Made by a program: the position numbers and the translations under genes. Under the pieces are notes generated by a model. That model saw only the letters and a program-made list of their open reading frames with translations. It had not been told where the DNA came from and ran no database searches. A DNA stretch of 64,000 bases from Larsenimonas suaedae. Its GTDB lineage: Bacteria > Pseudomonadota > Gammaproteobacteria > Pseudomonadales > Halomonadaceae. The stretch lies in the NCBI RefSeq assembly GCF_023712105.1, contig NZ_JAMLJI010000001.1, positions 372,001 to 436,000 of the forward strand. Direction: 5' to 3'. Shown here piece by piece: positions 27,197-35,721 of the stretch (within the stretch, counting starts at the first letter, position 1; each line of letters begins with the position of its first letter).

Positions 27197-28224
27197 TGTT
27201 TCCATCCAAATCCGCGCTCACGCTCTGGGCCGTATTCTTGGCAGCGGCGCTACTGCTTTGTGTCAACATCGTGCTGGCGGCGTCTATCGGCGAAATGCGC
27301 ATTCCTTTCATGGTCACTCTTCAAAGCATTGCCCATGGGCTCGGCGTCAGCGATGTCTCGCTCGATCCCATCCAGCAGGGCATCATCTGGCAATACCGCA
27401 TGAGCCGCGCGCTGATTGCGGCGTTCAGCGGAGCGGGGCTTGCGCTGTGCGGAGTGGTGCTGCAGGCCCTGCTTCGAAATGCCCTGGCCGAGCCCTATGT
27501 GCTTGGTGTGTCGGCGGGTGCCTCGACTGGAGCGGTCTCGGTGATGCTTCTTGGGGTCGGCGGGGGCGCCATTGGTGTGTCGGCCGGTGCGTTTCTTGGG
27601 GCGTTGATGGCGTTTGCGGTTGTGATGTTTCTGGCGTCTGGCGTTAGACGGGGCGTTACGCGCGTGATTCTTGCAGGCGTCGCTGCCGCGCAGCTGTTCA
27701 ATGCGATCACGGCGTGGCTTGTAAGCACATCGGCCAATGCCGAGCAGTCTCGAAGCATCATGTTCTGGCTATTGGGGAGCCTTGGTGGCGTGCGATGGCC
27801 CGATGTCGAACTCGCCGCCATCGTGGTCAGCGCGGGCTTCGTGCTGTGTTTTTATTTCGCCCGGACGATGGACGCCTTTGCGTTCGGCGAAGACGCCGCC
27901 GCCTCGCTTGGGGTGTCGGTGCGGGGCGTGCGGGCGGTGCTTCTGATACTGACCGCACTCATCACGGCAACGCTTGTCAGTATTGTCGGTGCAGTGGGGT
28001 TCGTCGGGCTGGTTATCCCGCACGCGGCGCGCTTTCTGATCGGGCCGGGGCATGTGCGGCTTTTACCTGCCACGGCCTTGATCGGCGCCAATTTCATGGT
28101 GCTGTCCGATATAGTGTCTCGCGTCATCGTTGCCCAGCAGACGCTGCCCATCGGCGTGGTGACGGCGCTTTTTGGGGCGCCGGCCTTTGCGCTCATTCTC
28201 TACCGCGTAAGAACCGAGGAATGA
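27193..28224 (+). CDS. FecCD/BtuC-type ABC transporter permease
   Basis: Inner-membrane permease, 343 aa with about ten hydrophobic segments. Family signatures: QYRMSRALIAAFSGAGLALCG, LLRNALAEPYVLGVSAGAS, AVGFVGLVIPHAARFLIGPGH and GVVTALFGAPAFALILYR. GTG at 27193 overlaps the binding-protein stop; ATG at 27196 is the next codon and equally likely. The stop codon lies in the first copy of a 16-bp tandem repeat that continues into the ATPase start. Confidence 0.92.
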   Translation: MMFPSKSALTLWAVFLAAALLLCVNIVLAASIGEMRIPFMVTLQSIAHGLGVSDVSLDPIQQGIIWQYRMSRALIAAFSGAGLALCGVVLQALLRNALAEPYVLGVSAGASTGAVSVMLLGVGGGAIGVSAGAFLGALMAFAVVMFLASGVRRGVTRVILAGVAAAQLFNAITAWLVSTSANAEQSRSIMFWLLGSLGGVRWPDVELAAIVVSAGFVLCFYFARTMDAFAFGEDAAASLGVSVRGVRAVLLILTALITATLVSIVGAVGFVGLVIPHAARFLIGPGHVRLLPATALIGANFMVLSDIVSRVIVAQQTLPIGVVTALFGAPAFALILYRVRTEE

Positions 28225-28261
28225 AAGCACCGAGGAATGAAAGGACCGAGAAATGAACATC
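28214..28261 (+). repeat. Triplicated 16-bp unit spanning the permease stop and ATPase start
   Basis: Three head-to-tail copies of CCGAGGAATGAAAGCA-like sequence begin at 28214, 28230 and 28246. Copy one carries the permease TGA inside its AATGA; copy three carries the ATPase ATG at the matching place. The ATGs in copies one and two are out of frame with the ATPase. This looks like an original ATGA overlap pulled apart by duplication. Confidence 0.85.
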
Positions 28262-29014
28262 GAAGGGCGTGAGCTCAGCTGGATACGACAGCACGAGCGT
28301 ATTGTCGATGGCGTTACGCTCACTGTCGGGCCGGGTGAAACGCTTGGGCTGATCGGCCCCAATGGCTCGGGTAAATCGTCGCTTCTGCATTTGCTTGCAG
28401 GGCTTCGTCGACCAAGCAGCGGGCGTGTGTATCTGGATCATGAGCCCATCGACGGATTTTCACGGCGCCAGGTGGCGCAAAAGGTCGCATTGGTGGCGCA
28501 GCACTCGACCACCGACGCTGACCTGAGGGTCGAAGAGGTGGTCAGACTGGGTCGAATTCCCCACCGGGGGCCTTTGCAGGGCTGGACCCAAAGTGACGTT
28601 GAGCACGTCGAACAGGCACTGGTGCAGGCGGGACTCGTGGCGCTGAGACACCGTCGCTGGCATACGCTCTCCGGTGGCGAACGCCAGCGCACTCAGTTGG
28701 CGCGCGCGATGGCGCAGCAACCTGGCGTGCTGCTGCTGGATGAGCCGACCAATCATCTGGACATTCAGCATCAGCTCGATCTCTTGACGCGAGTGCGGGC
28801 TCTGGCCACGTCGAACATCATTGCCTTGCATGACCTGAATCTGGCCGCGATGTTCTGTGATCGACTGGTGGTTTTGAGCGAGGGGCGGCTGGTTGCGCAG
28901 GGGGCGCCCGAGGACGTGTTGACGCCCGCCCTGATCTGGCGGATCTATGGCGTCGATGCGGCTGTCGAGCGATCGCCTCATCACGGCAAGGCTCAGATTC
29001 ATTATCTCGTGTAG
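28253..29014 (+). CDS. FecE/BtuD-type ABC transporter ATPase
   Basis: 253 aa cytosolic ATPase. Walker A GPNGSGKSS (about residue 38), Q-loop VALVAQHST, signature LSGGERQRTQLARAM, Walker B VLLLDEPTNHLD and H-loop ALHDLNLAAMFCD. Completes the importer with the two upstream genes. Start at 28253 is supported by AAGGA about 8 bp upstream. A bidirectional terminator follows. Confidence 0.93.
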   Translation: MNIEGRELSWIRQHERIVDGVTLTVGPGETLGLIGPNGSGKSSLLHLLAGLRRPSSGRVYLDHEPIDGFSRRQVAQKVALVAQHSTTDADLRVEEVVRLGRIPHRGPLQGWTQSDVEHVEQALVQAGLVALRHRRWHTLSGGERQRTQLARAMAQQPGVLLLDEPTNHLDIQHQLDLLTRVRALATSNIIALHDLNLAAMFCDRLVVLSEGRLVAQGAPEDVLTPALIWRIYGVDAAVERSPHHGKAQIHYLV

Positions 29015-29156
29015 CGGCTGAGGTTATGACTTGCGCCGATCGATCTGAATCGATGGCTGCGGCTAGAGGGCTGGTCACGCCTTGTGCCTGTTTGGACGAG
29101 CTGGAGCGGTACGAGTGAATGGTATGGAAAGACTGAAAGAGAGGCACCGAAACACT

Positions 29157-29193
29157 AAAAACGCCGCTCGGCATGACCCGTTAGCGGCGTTTT
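29157..29193. terminator. Bidirectional terminator between the ABC operon and tRNA-Pro
   Basis: AAAAACGCCGCT / AGCGGCGTTTT stem-loop with T runs on both strands; serves the ABC operon on plus and tRNA-Pro on minus. Confidence 0.85.
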
Positions 29194-29203
29194 CAGTTGT
29201 ATC

Positions 29204-29280
29204 TGGTCGGAGCGACAGGATTCGAACCTGCGACCTCTGCAACCCCATTGCAGCGCGCTACCAAGCTGCGCCACGCTCCG
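29204..29280 (-). tRNA. tRNA-Pro (anticodon GGG)
   Basis: 77-nt cloverleaf on the minus strand. Acceptor CGGAGCG pairs with CGCTCCG, discriminator A, encoded CCA. Anticodon stem CTGCA / TGCAG encloses loop ATGGGGT, giving anticodon GGG; T-arm GCAGGTTCGAATCCTGT region is intact. C1-G72 is the normal proline identity pair. Confidence 0.97.
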
Positions 29281-29419
29281 GCTCCGAAGTCTTGCCTTCA
29301 GAACGCTGCGTATCCTACACCACTGTTTAGAAAAAGGAAAGGGAAGACTTTTTTATTGTTTATCGATCAAGGGATGGCCGAAAATGAGGTGATGCGTGGG
29401 TCAATGGATCGAGGGATAA

Positions 29420-29788
29420 ATGGCGGTATTGATTGGGTTTGTGGGGTTGCTGGCGTGCCAGCTTCTGGGTGAGTTGATCGTCAAGGCGGGGCATCTGCCG
29501 ATCCCCGGCCCTGTGGCGGGCATGATCGTGATGCTTATCGCCCTGATGGTGAGAGGGCGCGTGCCAGATGGCGTGCGCCTGGTGTCCGAGGGGCTTTTAA
29601 AGTACCTGACTCTTTTATATGTGCCGGCAGGGGTCGGCATCATGGTGTACTTCGCAACGCTTGGCCAGAACCTGCTGACGATTGCGGTCACGCTGGTCGG
29701 CTCGATCGTGCTGACCCAGGTCGTGACTGCTCTGGTGCTCAAGGCGCTGACGCGAAAGCGCGGCCAAAACGAGGCTGATTGCTCATGA
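29420..29788 (+). CDS. CidA/LrgA-family membrane protein
   Basis: 122 aa, four hydrophobic segments; the hallmark LPIPGPVAGMIVMLIAL and LLKYLTLLYVPAGVGIM are present. The family is described as holin-like in staphylococci and has been linked to export of small acids such as pyruvate. The start at 29420 is preceded by GAGGG at a good distance. Overlaps the lrgB-like gene by 4 bp, so both form a unit as in lrgAB and cidAB. No LytTR or LysR regulator adjoins it. Confidence 0.9.
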   Translation: MAVLIGFVGLLACQLLGELIVKAGHLPIPGPVAGMIVMLIALMVRGRVPDGVRLVSEGLLKYLTLLYVPAGVGIMVYFATLGQNLLTIAVTLVGSIVLTQVVTALVLKALTRKRGQNEADCS

Positions 29789-30510
29789 CGCCCGCGATCG
29801 ATCAGCTTTGGGTCTATCTGACCTCCGAGCCGCTCCTTAATCTCTTGCTGACGTTTGTGGCGTACATGATCGGTGTGACGCTGCATCGTTTCTTCCGAGG
29901 GTTTGCGCTGTTTCATCCGGTGATCGTTGCCACGACGCTGATCGTTTTGACGTTGCTCGGCACCGGAACCTCCTACACGCGTTACTTCGATGGCGCACAG
30001 TTCATTCACTTTCTGCTGGGGCCGGCGACCGTCGCTCTGGCCATCCCACTGTACGACCACCTGGGTAAGGTGCGTCAGATGCTGTTTCCGATCATGAGTG
30101 CCTGTGTGATCGGCATTCTGGTCGCCGCGGTCACGACGCTTGGCATAGCCTACGCCATGGGGGCGTCTCACGAGCTTTTGATGACGCTTGCGCCTCGGTC
30201 GGTCACAACGCCGATCGCCATGGGCGTGGCCGATGAGCTGGGGGGCATTCCGCCTCTGGCCGTTGGGTTCGTGCTGTTGACGGGCGCCATCGGGGCGACG
30301 ACCGGGCCGCTTTTGTTCAAGCTGTTGCGCATCGACGACCCTGCCGTGCAAGGGTTCACCATGGGGCTTTCTGCGCATGGGTTTGGAACTGCACAGAGTT
30401 TTTCGACGCTCGGACCGGTTGCCGGGGCCTTTGCGGGATTGTCGATGGGGCTGACAGGCCTTGTCACCGCCTTTTTGCTGCCGGTACTGGTGATGTGGTT
30501 AGGTGGTTAG
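29785..30510 (+). CDS. LrgB/CidB-family membrane protein
   Basis: 241 aa from the ATG at 29785 (ATGA overlap with the upstream stop). Multi-pass protein with the LrgB signatures ATVALAIPLYDHL, LAPRSVTTPIAMG, GGIPPLAVGFVLLTGAIG and SAHGFGTAQSFSTLGPVAGAFAGLSMG. Partner of the preceding LrgA-like protein; role in autolysis control or small-acid transport is family-level knowledge only. Confidence 0.92.
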   Translation: MTPAIDQLWVYLTSEPLLNLLLTFVAYMIGVTLHRFFRGFALFHPVIVATTLIVLTLLGTGTSYTRYFDGAQFIHFLLGPATVALAIPLYDHLGKVRQMLFPIMSACVIGILVAAVTTLGIAYAMGASHELLMTLAPRSVTTPIAMGVADELGGIPPLAVGFVLLTGAIGATTGPLLFKLLRIDDPAVQGFTMGLSAHGFGTAQSFSTLGPVAGAFAGLSMGLTGLVTAFLLPVLVMWLGG

Positions 30511-30558
30511 AATCACCGCTGCCGGCACGTGCATTCAACGTTTGATGGAGAACACCGC

Positions 30559-31347
30559 ATGAGTACGCTCGATATCACCCTGGTTCAGCCCGACCTTCAT
30601 TGGGAGCAACCCGAACGAAACCGGGCCGAGCTTAAGCGTTTGCTGGAGCCGCTGGCACCGACCGATGTGATCGTGTTGCCGGAGATGTTCGCCACCGGGT
30701 TCACGATGAATTCCCGAGAAATGGCGGAGCCCATGGCCTCGAGCGAGACGTTGGCCTGGATGGTCGACATGGCTCGCCATACCGGTGCGGTCATGACGGG
30801 GAGTGTTGCGATCGAGGACGAGGGTGAATGCTACAACCGGATGCTCTGGGTCACGCCGGAAGGCGAGGTCGTTCACTACGACAAGCGTCATCTTTTTCGT
30901 ATGGCCGGTGAGCATGAACGCTACGGCGTGGGCACCAAGCCTGTCATCGTCGAGCGCAATGGCATCAAGCTGATGCTGAGTGTGTGTTACGACCTGAGGT
31001 TTCCGGTGTGGCATCGCAATACCACGCTTCGCTATGACGCGCTTCTTTGCATCGCGAATTGGCCGGCGCCTCGCCGCATGGCGTGGCGGACGCTGCTCAT
31101 GGCGCGTGCGATCGAAAATCTGAGCTACGTCATCGGCGTCAACCGGGTCGGGGAAGATGCAAAGGGGCTTGCGTACAGCGGTGATTCGATGGCCATCGAT
31201 TTCAAGGGGGCACCGCTGCTGGATGAACCTGAGGGGCAGCCCTTCGTTAAAACGGTACGTCTTGATAAAGCGGAGCTCGACCGCTTTCGCGATACTTTCC
31301 CAGCCTGGCAGGACGCCGATGCGTTCGAGCTTCATATCGGTTCGTGA
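30559..31347 (+). CDS. Omega-amidase YafV-like, nitrilase superfamily
   Basis: 262 aa from the ATG at 30559, preceded by a TGGAG-type ribosome binding site. The nitrilase triad is readable: Glu in IVLPEMFATGF, Lys in HYDKRHLFRMAGEH and Cys in LSVCYDLRFPVW. Closest in type to YafV/Nit2, which hydrolyses alpha-ketoglutaramate or ketosuccinamate to remove by-products of glutamine transamination in the methionine salvage area. 18 bp-scale spacing after the lrgB-like gene suggests possible co-transcription. Confidence 0.9.
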   Translation: MSTLDITLVQPDLHWEQPERNRAELKRLLEPLAPTDVIVLPEMFATGFTMNSREMAEPMASSETLAWMVDMARHTGAVMTGSVAIEDEGECYNRMLWVTPEGEVVHYDKRHLFRMAGEHERYGVGTKPVIVERNGIKLMLSVCYDLRFPVWHRNTTLRYDALLCIANWPAPRRMAWRTLLMARAIENLSYVIGVNRVGEDAKGLAYSGDSMAIDFKGAPLLDEPEGQPFVKTVRLDKAELDRFRDTFPAWQDADAFELHIGS

Positions 31348-31399
31348 ACTGCGCAAACCTCGAGCGCGAACGTTGAGAGTGAATAGAGTAAATATTGAA

Positions 31400-31421
31400 A
31401 GGGCCGCCCGGGGGCGGCCCC
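31400..31421. terminator. GC-rich hairpin between convergent genes
   Basis: AGGGGCCGCC-type stem (AGGGCCGCC / GGCGGCCCT) with a tight loop, between the yafV-like stop and the mltD stop; weak T tract on the minus side. Confidence 0.6.
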
Positions 31422-31448
31422 TCGTTCAACGAGGCAGATGCTACAGCT

Positions 31449-32756
31449 CTATTGCAGGTTAAGGCGTTGCCCTGGGTGGATTGGGCTGTCGGTCTTCAAG
31501 TCGTTAAGGCGTGCAAGGCGGCGCGTGGATAGCCCGTTTCTTGCGGCAATAGCGCTTAAAGAGTCACCCGAGCGCACGGTAACCGTGGCGCTTTGAGCGG
31601 TGCTGCTTGCAAGCATCTGATCGGTACTTCCAGGTACCAGCAGTGTCTGGCCGGCTCGTAGCCGGTTTCCGCTCAGTTGATTGCGCGCCTTGATGACGCT
31701 TATTGGTGTGCCGTAGCGCTGAGCGATCACCGACAGCGCATCGCCTGACTTGACCGTGTAGGACGACCACACCGTGCGCTCACTGGCCGGGAGCGATGCG
31801 AGCGCGCGCTCAAAGCGCTGCTTGCTTTTTGCGGGAATCAAAAGCGGTCCATTGCCAGCCGGTCGAGTGGCCCAGCGGCGATACCCCGGATTCAACGCCC
31901 GTATTTCTTCAATGCTTGTGTTTGCAAGGCGGGCGGCGAGCTCGAGATCCAGCTGGCCGTTGGTCTCGACCTCGGCGATCGCCTTGTGATCCGGGACATT
32001 TGGCAGGTCCAGCCCGAATTTTTGCGGATCGGCAACGATCGCTGAAAGCGCCAGGAGCTTGGGCACGTAGTCCATGGTTTCGCTGGGCAGTGTCAAATGC
32101 CAGTAATCGGTCGGCTCACCTTGCGTGGCCGAACGCGCCTGGGCGCGATTGACCGTGCCGGGGCCGGCATTATAGGCGGCAAGGGCCAGCGACCAGTCGC
32201 CGCTGTACCAGCGGCTTCTCATGGTGTCGAGGTAGGTCAGCGCCGCGGTGGTGGCGGAAATGACGTCCTTGCGGCCGTCGTACCACCAGGTGCGATCCAG
32301 TCCCATCTCATCGCCGGTGACCGGCATGAACTGCCACATCCCGGTTGCGCCGCTGTAAGGGTGGCGGGCGGTCGGGTTGTAGCCGCTCTCGACGAAGGGC
32401 AGCAGGGCAATTTCGCTCGGGATGTGTCGGTGCTCGACCTGTCGGGTCACGAAGCGAAGCCAGGGCCGCGCGTGTTCGACGACACCACGCAGGTGCTGAG
32501 GGTGGGTCTGATACCAGGTGATCCAGGCCTGCACGCGGGGGTTGTCGGTATCATGGTTCAGCCGAAAACCGCCACGAAGCCGTTGCCAGAGATCGTTGAA
32601 GGGCTTTTCATCCAATACGAGCTCTGTGTAAAACCCGTTGTAGGTACTGGCTGCGGTTGCTGGCGCTGCAAGGCTTGGCGGTGACAAGAGTAACGAGGCC
32701 ATGGCCAGCGAGCCGGCAAGGCCTGAGGTAGTGCGTATGACAAATTTAGTGATCAT
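31449..32756 (-). CDS. mltD: Membrane-bound lytic transglycosylase D-like with two LysM domains
   Basis: 435 aa from the ATG at 32756, chosen because it starts a normal signal peptide (MITKFVIRTTSGLAGS...SLAAPA) 20 bp after gloB; an ATG at 32795 would overlap gloB. SLT domain with catalytic Glu in LLPFVESGYNPTA, then GATGMWQFMP and AYNAGPGTVNRA. Two C-terminal LysM repeats (YTVKSGDALSVIAQRYGTP; VTVRSGDSLSAIAARNGLS) bind peptidoglycan. No lipobox is visible, unlike E. coli MltD. gloB-mltD order on the minus strand is a known neighbourhood. Confidence 0.94.
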   Translation of the reverse strand: MITKFVIRTTSGLAGSLAMASLLLSPPSLAAPATAASTYNGFYTELVLDEKPFNDLWQRLRGGFRLNHDTDNPRVQAWITWYQTHPQHLRGVVEHARPWLRFVTRQVEHRHIPSEIALLPFVESGYNPTARHPYSGATGMWQFMPVTGDEMGLDRTWWYDGRKDVISATTAALTYLDTMRSRWYSGDWSLALAAYNAGPGTVNRAQARSATQGEPTDYWHLTLPSETMDYVPKLLALSAIVADPQKFGLDLPNVPDHKAIAEVETNGQLDLELAARLANTSIEEIRALNPGYRRWATRPAGNGPLLIPAKSKQRFERALASLPASERTVWSSYTVKSGDALSVIAQRYGTPISVIKARNQLSGNRLRAGQTLLVPGSTDQMLASSTAQSATVTVRSGDSLSAIAARNGLSTRRLARLNDLKTDSPIHPGQRLNLQ

Positions 32757-32776
32757 CGAAGGGAATATCCTGAGGA

Positions 32777-33544
32777 TTAAAAGCGGTCCTTCCATGACCG
32801 GAGCGTGGTGAAGGTGCTCAAGGCGTCATCGGCTGCGCCTTGGGTCGACGCTGTTGCCTGAACATCAGGGCGGTCGGTGCGCAGAAATGGATTGAGCGTT
32901 TTTTCACGACCGATGGTGCTTGGCAGGGTCGGCCGGCCGAGCGAACGTTCGCGCTCGCACGCTTTTTCGAACGCCTCGAGCGCCGTGTTGTCGGGGTCGG
33001 CCGCGCGGGCAAACGCCACGTTGGCCTGGGTGTATTCATGACCTGCAAAGACCAGCGTGTCATCACCGAGACTGCCCAGACGTTTGAGCGAGGAGAACAT
33101 CTGCTTTGAGGTGCCCTCGAACAAACGGCCGCACCCGGCGCAGAACAGAGTGTCACCGCAAAACAGCAGGCTCGGGGTGCCGGCGGCAAGAAAGCTCACG
33201 TGATCAAGCGTATGGCCTGGAGTGGCAAGCACTTCGAAGGCACGGCCCATGACGCGAACGGTATCGCCGTCGCTGACCGGGTCGGTCACTTCGTCGATGA
33301 CCGAGTTGGCCGGGCCGATGATGCGCGGGTTGAAACGCTCGGCGAGTTCTTTAAGACCGCCGGTATGATCCTTATGGTGATGTGTCACCAGAATCGTTGT
33401 CAGTACACGCTCGTTGCGCTCGATGTACTCGATGACAGGCGCGGCGTCGCCCGGGTCAACGACGGCAATCTGGGGGTCATTGTCCTGCTGTAGAATCCAT
33501 ATATAGTTGTCTTGAAACGCAGGAAGGGGTTTCACGGTCAACAT
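32777..33544 (-). CDS. gloB: Hydroxyacylglutathione hydrolase (glyoxalase II)
   Basis: Zinc metallo-beta-lactamase-fold enzyme that hydrolyses S-lactoylglutathione, finishing methylglyoxal detoxification. 255 aa from the ATG at 33544 (family about 250-255), giving the typical start MLTVKPLPAFQDNYIW. Metal ligands: THHHKDHTGG, TPGHTLDHV, FCGDTLF and FAGHEYT. Divergent from the yafS-like gene with an 81-bp gap, the same arrangement as in E. coli. Confidence 0.96.
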   Translation of the reverse strand: MLTVKPLPAFQDNYIWILQQDNDPQIAVVDPGDAAPVIEYIERNERVLTTILVTHHHKDHTGGLKELAERFNPRIIGPANSVIDEVTDPVSDGDTVRVMGRAFEVLATPGHTLDHVSFLAAGTPSLLFCGDTLFCAGCGRLFEGTSKQMFSSLKRLGSLGDDTLVFAGHEYTQANVAFARAADPDNTALEAFEKACERERSLGRPTLPSTIGREKTLNPFLRTDRPDVQATASTQGAADDALSTFTTLRSWKDRF

Positions 33545-33625
33545 GAAGACCTCGATATAAGTTACGCGATAAACGGGGATGGTCTTGCCTTTGAACGGCG
33601 TAAACCTTGCGTGGGAGTGCGGCAT

Positions 33626-34420
33626 ATGTCAAATCTCGAGCACCTGATGCGCCCCTTCGGGCCGTGGGCCGAGTGGTACGCGCGCAACGAGGCGTTCTGG
33701 GCCGAGCCTGGTGGTCAACGTCTTCTGCGTAACGAGCGTGCCGTGCTCGGGCCACGGCTGGAGCAGGCGCGCGGTCGATTTGGCCTTGAGCTCTCAAGCG
33801 TCGATGCCTTTCTCAATGCCGCGCCAGTGGGCAAGCGCATCTACTGGGCACCCAGTGTCGAGCACGCGGCCAAACCCAGCCCGCTCGTATGTTTGCCGAC
33901 CGCGCTGCCACTGCCGGATGCGAGCATGGATGCGGTGGTGCTTCATCACATGCTTGAAAGCATGCCGTCGCCACACCAGGTATTAAAGGAGGCGGCCCGC
34001 GTTACCTCCGACAAGGGGCGTTTGTTCGTGGTGGCCTGGAACCCGCTCGGCGCGTCACGCTTTAGTGGTCGCTATTTAAGTGCTCTTAGACGTGAGTCAC
34101 GTACCGCCTGGCGTACAGCTCAACAGCTTGGCGACTGGCTTGCGTTCGTGGACTTCAAGGTGGTTGGCGTGCACTACTGCAATTTCCCTTCTGCGTTTCG
34201 AAAGGAGGGGCGTTTCGAAACGCTCGGCCGACGTTACAACATGCCGCTTGGCGCCGATTCATTTGTCATCGAAGCCTCACGCAAGGGAGTGCCGGTGCAG
34301 CCGATTCCGGTGCGTCAGGCGCTCGGGAAATGGTTGCCGGCGTCGTTTACCAACCGCGCCGGCATTGCCTGTGATGGGGTTCAGCCTGGTCCGCCTCGGG
34401 CGAAAAAGGACGGTCAGTGA
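33626..34420 (+). CDS. YafS-like SAM-dependent methyltransferase
   Basis: 264 aa from the ATG at 33626. Class I methyltransferase core with a degenerate SAM loop (VCLPTALPLPDASMDAVVLHHMLE, in place of a clear GxGxG) and GRLFVVAWNPLGASRF. Placed between divergent gloB and rnhA exactly where E. coli has yafS. Substrate unknown. Confidence 0.85.
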   Translation: MSNLEHLMRPFGPWAEWYARNEAFWAEPGGQRLLRNERAVLGPRLEQARGRFGLELSSVDAFLNAAPVGKRIYWAPSVEHAAKPSPLVCLPTALPLPDASMDAVVLHHMLESMPSPHQVLKEAARVTSDKGRLFVVAWNPLGASRFSGRYLSALRRESRTAWRTAQQLGDWLAFVDFKVVGVHYCNFPSAFRKEGRFETLGRRYNMPLGADSFVIEASRKGVPVQPIPVRQALGKWLPASFTNRAGIACDGVQPGPPRAKKDGQ

Positions 34421-34458
34421 TAAACTCGACCGCCCATGTATGCTAGACAGGTTCCGAT

Positions 34459-34911
34459 GTGCGTGAACGACCGAGTGTGACGATCTATACCGATGGAGGC
34501 TGTCGTGGAAACCCGGGGCCGGGCGGCTGGGGGGCAGTGCTCCAATCCGGCGGCCATGAGAAGTGCCTAAAAGGCGGGGATCCGGCCACGACCAACAATC
34601 GCATGGAACTGATGGCAGCGATTCAGGCACTGAAGGCGCTGACCGTGCCCTGCACCGTGGATCTCTGGACCGATTCACAATACGTTCGAAAGGGCATGAC
34701 GGAGTGGATTCAGGGCTGGATCAAGAAGGGCTGGAAAACCGCGTCCAAGCAGCCGGTCAAGAACGACGATCTCTGGAAGGCATTGCTCGAGGAGTGCGAG
34801 CGTCATGATGTCGAGTGGCATTGGGTCAAGGGGCACAATGGTCACCCGGGCAATGAGCGTGCCGATCAATTGGCGAATGACGCCATGGACGAGGCGAAAG
34901 CGAGCTCGTGA
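34459..34911 (+). CDS. rnhA: Ribonuclease HI
   Basis: Degrades the RNA strand of RNA-DNA hybrids. 150 aa (E. coli 155). The DEDD acidic residues are all visible: YTDGGC, NRMELMA, WTDSQYV and NERADQLA; the basic handle [14 protein letters not shown] is present. GTG start at 34459 with AGG upstream. Followed by dnaQ, the classic pair. Confidence 0.98.
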   Translation: MRERPSVTIYTDGGCRGNPGPGGWGAVLQSGGHEKCLKGGDPATTNNRMELMAAIQALKALTVPCTVDLWTDSQYVRKGMTEWIQGWIKKGWKTASKQPVKNDDLWKALLEECERHDVEWHWVKGHNGHPGNERADQLANDAMDEAKASS

Positions 34912-34950
34912 CGCGCGCTTTAATCAAACAGTTACTCAGGTAGGTCTGTA

Positions 34951-35718
34951 ATGGCGGGCAGAAGTATAGTGCTTGATACCGAAACCACCGGTATCGACCC
35001 CAAAGAAGGGCATCGGCTGGTTGAGATCGGTGCGGTCGAAGTGGTCAATCGCCGATTCACCGGGCGTGTTTACCATCAATACATCAATCCTGAGCGTCAC
35101 ATCGATGACGAGGTCGTGGCCATTCATGGTATCGATAACGCAAAGGTGGCCAATGAGCCCACCTTTCGTGAGGTAGCCGATGAATTCTGGACCTTCATCC
35201 AGGGGGCAGAGCTGATTATTCATAACGCGGCCTTTGATGTAGGGTTCCTCGATTTCGAATTCGACATGCTCAACAAGGAACGCGGTTCGCCGGTTCTTGG
35301 GCCGATCAAGTCGCACTGCAGCGTGCTCGATACGCTGAAGATGGCGCGCGACCGCCATCCAGGGCAGCGAAACAATCTCGATGCCCTGTGCAAGCGTTAT
35401 GATGTGAACAATAGCCATCGTGAGCTTCACGGCGCCCTGCTTGACGCTGAAATCCTGGCCGACGTCTATCTTGCCATGACCGGCGGCCAAACCGCGTTGG
35501 TGCTCGGTGACTCGGACCATCAACAGAGTCAGGAGAATCAGCGCCTGGCCGATGATCATGCCTCGACTGCGATTCAGGCCGACCGGCAAGCGCTTCGAGT
35601 CATTGCACCAACCGATGCCGAGTGGCAGGCGCACCGGCAAAAACTCGACAACATCCGAAGCAAGGCCGGCAGCTGCTTTTGGGACACATTGACCGTTAGC
35701 CAAACGGAGCGTGATTGA
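34951..35718 (+). CDS. dnaQ: DNA polymerase III epsilon subunit (proofreading exonuclease)
   Basis: 3'-5' exonuclease that proofreads for Pol III. 255 aa. Exo I VLDTETTGIDP, Exo II HNAAFDVGFLDFE and Exo III HGALLDAEILADVY (DEDDh class) are intact. The C-terminal tail carries the polymerase-binding segment. Preceded by AGGTAGG; nudC follows after 3 bp. Confidence 0.98.
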   Translation: MAGRSIVLDTETTGIDPKEGHRLVEIGAVEVVNRRFTGRVYHQYINPERHIDDEVVAIHGIDNAKVANEPTFREVADEFWTFIQGAELIIHNAAFDVGFLDFEFDMLNKERGSPVLGPIKSHCSVLDTLKMARDRHPGQRNNLDALCKRYDVNNSHRELHGALLDAEILADVYLAMTGGQTALVLGDSDHQQSQENQRLADDHASTAIQADRQALRVIAPTDAEWQAHRQKLDNIRSKAGSCFWDTLTVSQTERD

Positions 35719-35721
35719 GCC

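Noticed and set aside
29082-29472. Overlapping frames of 82-91 codons across tRNA-Pro
   Set aside because: They read through the tRNA gene and start without a ribosome binding site.
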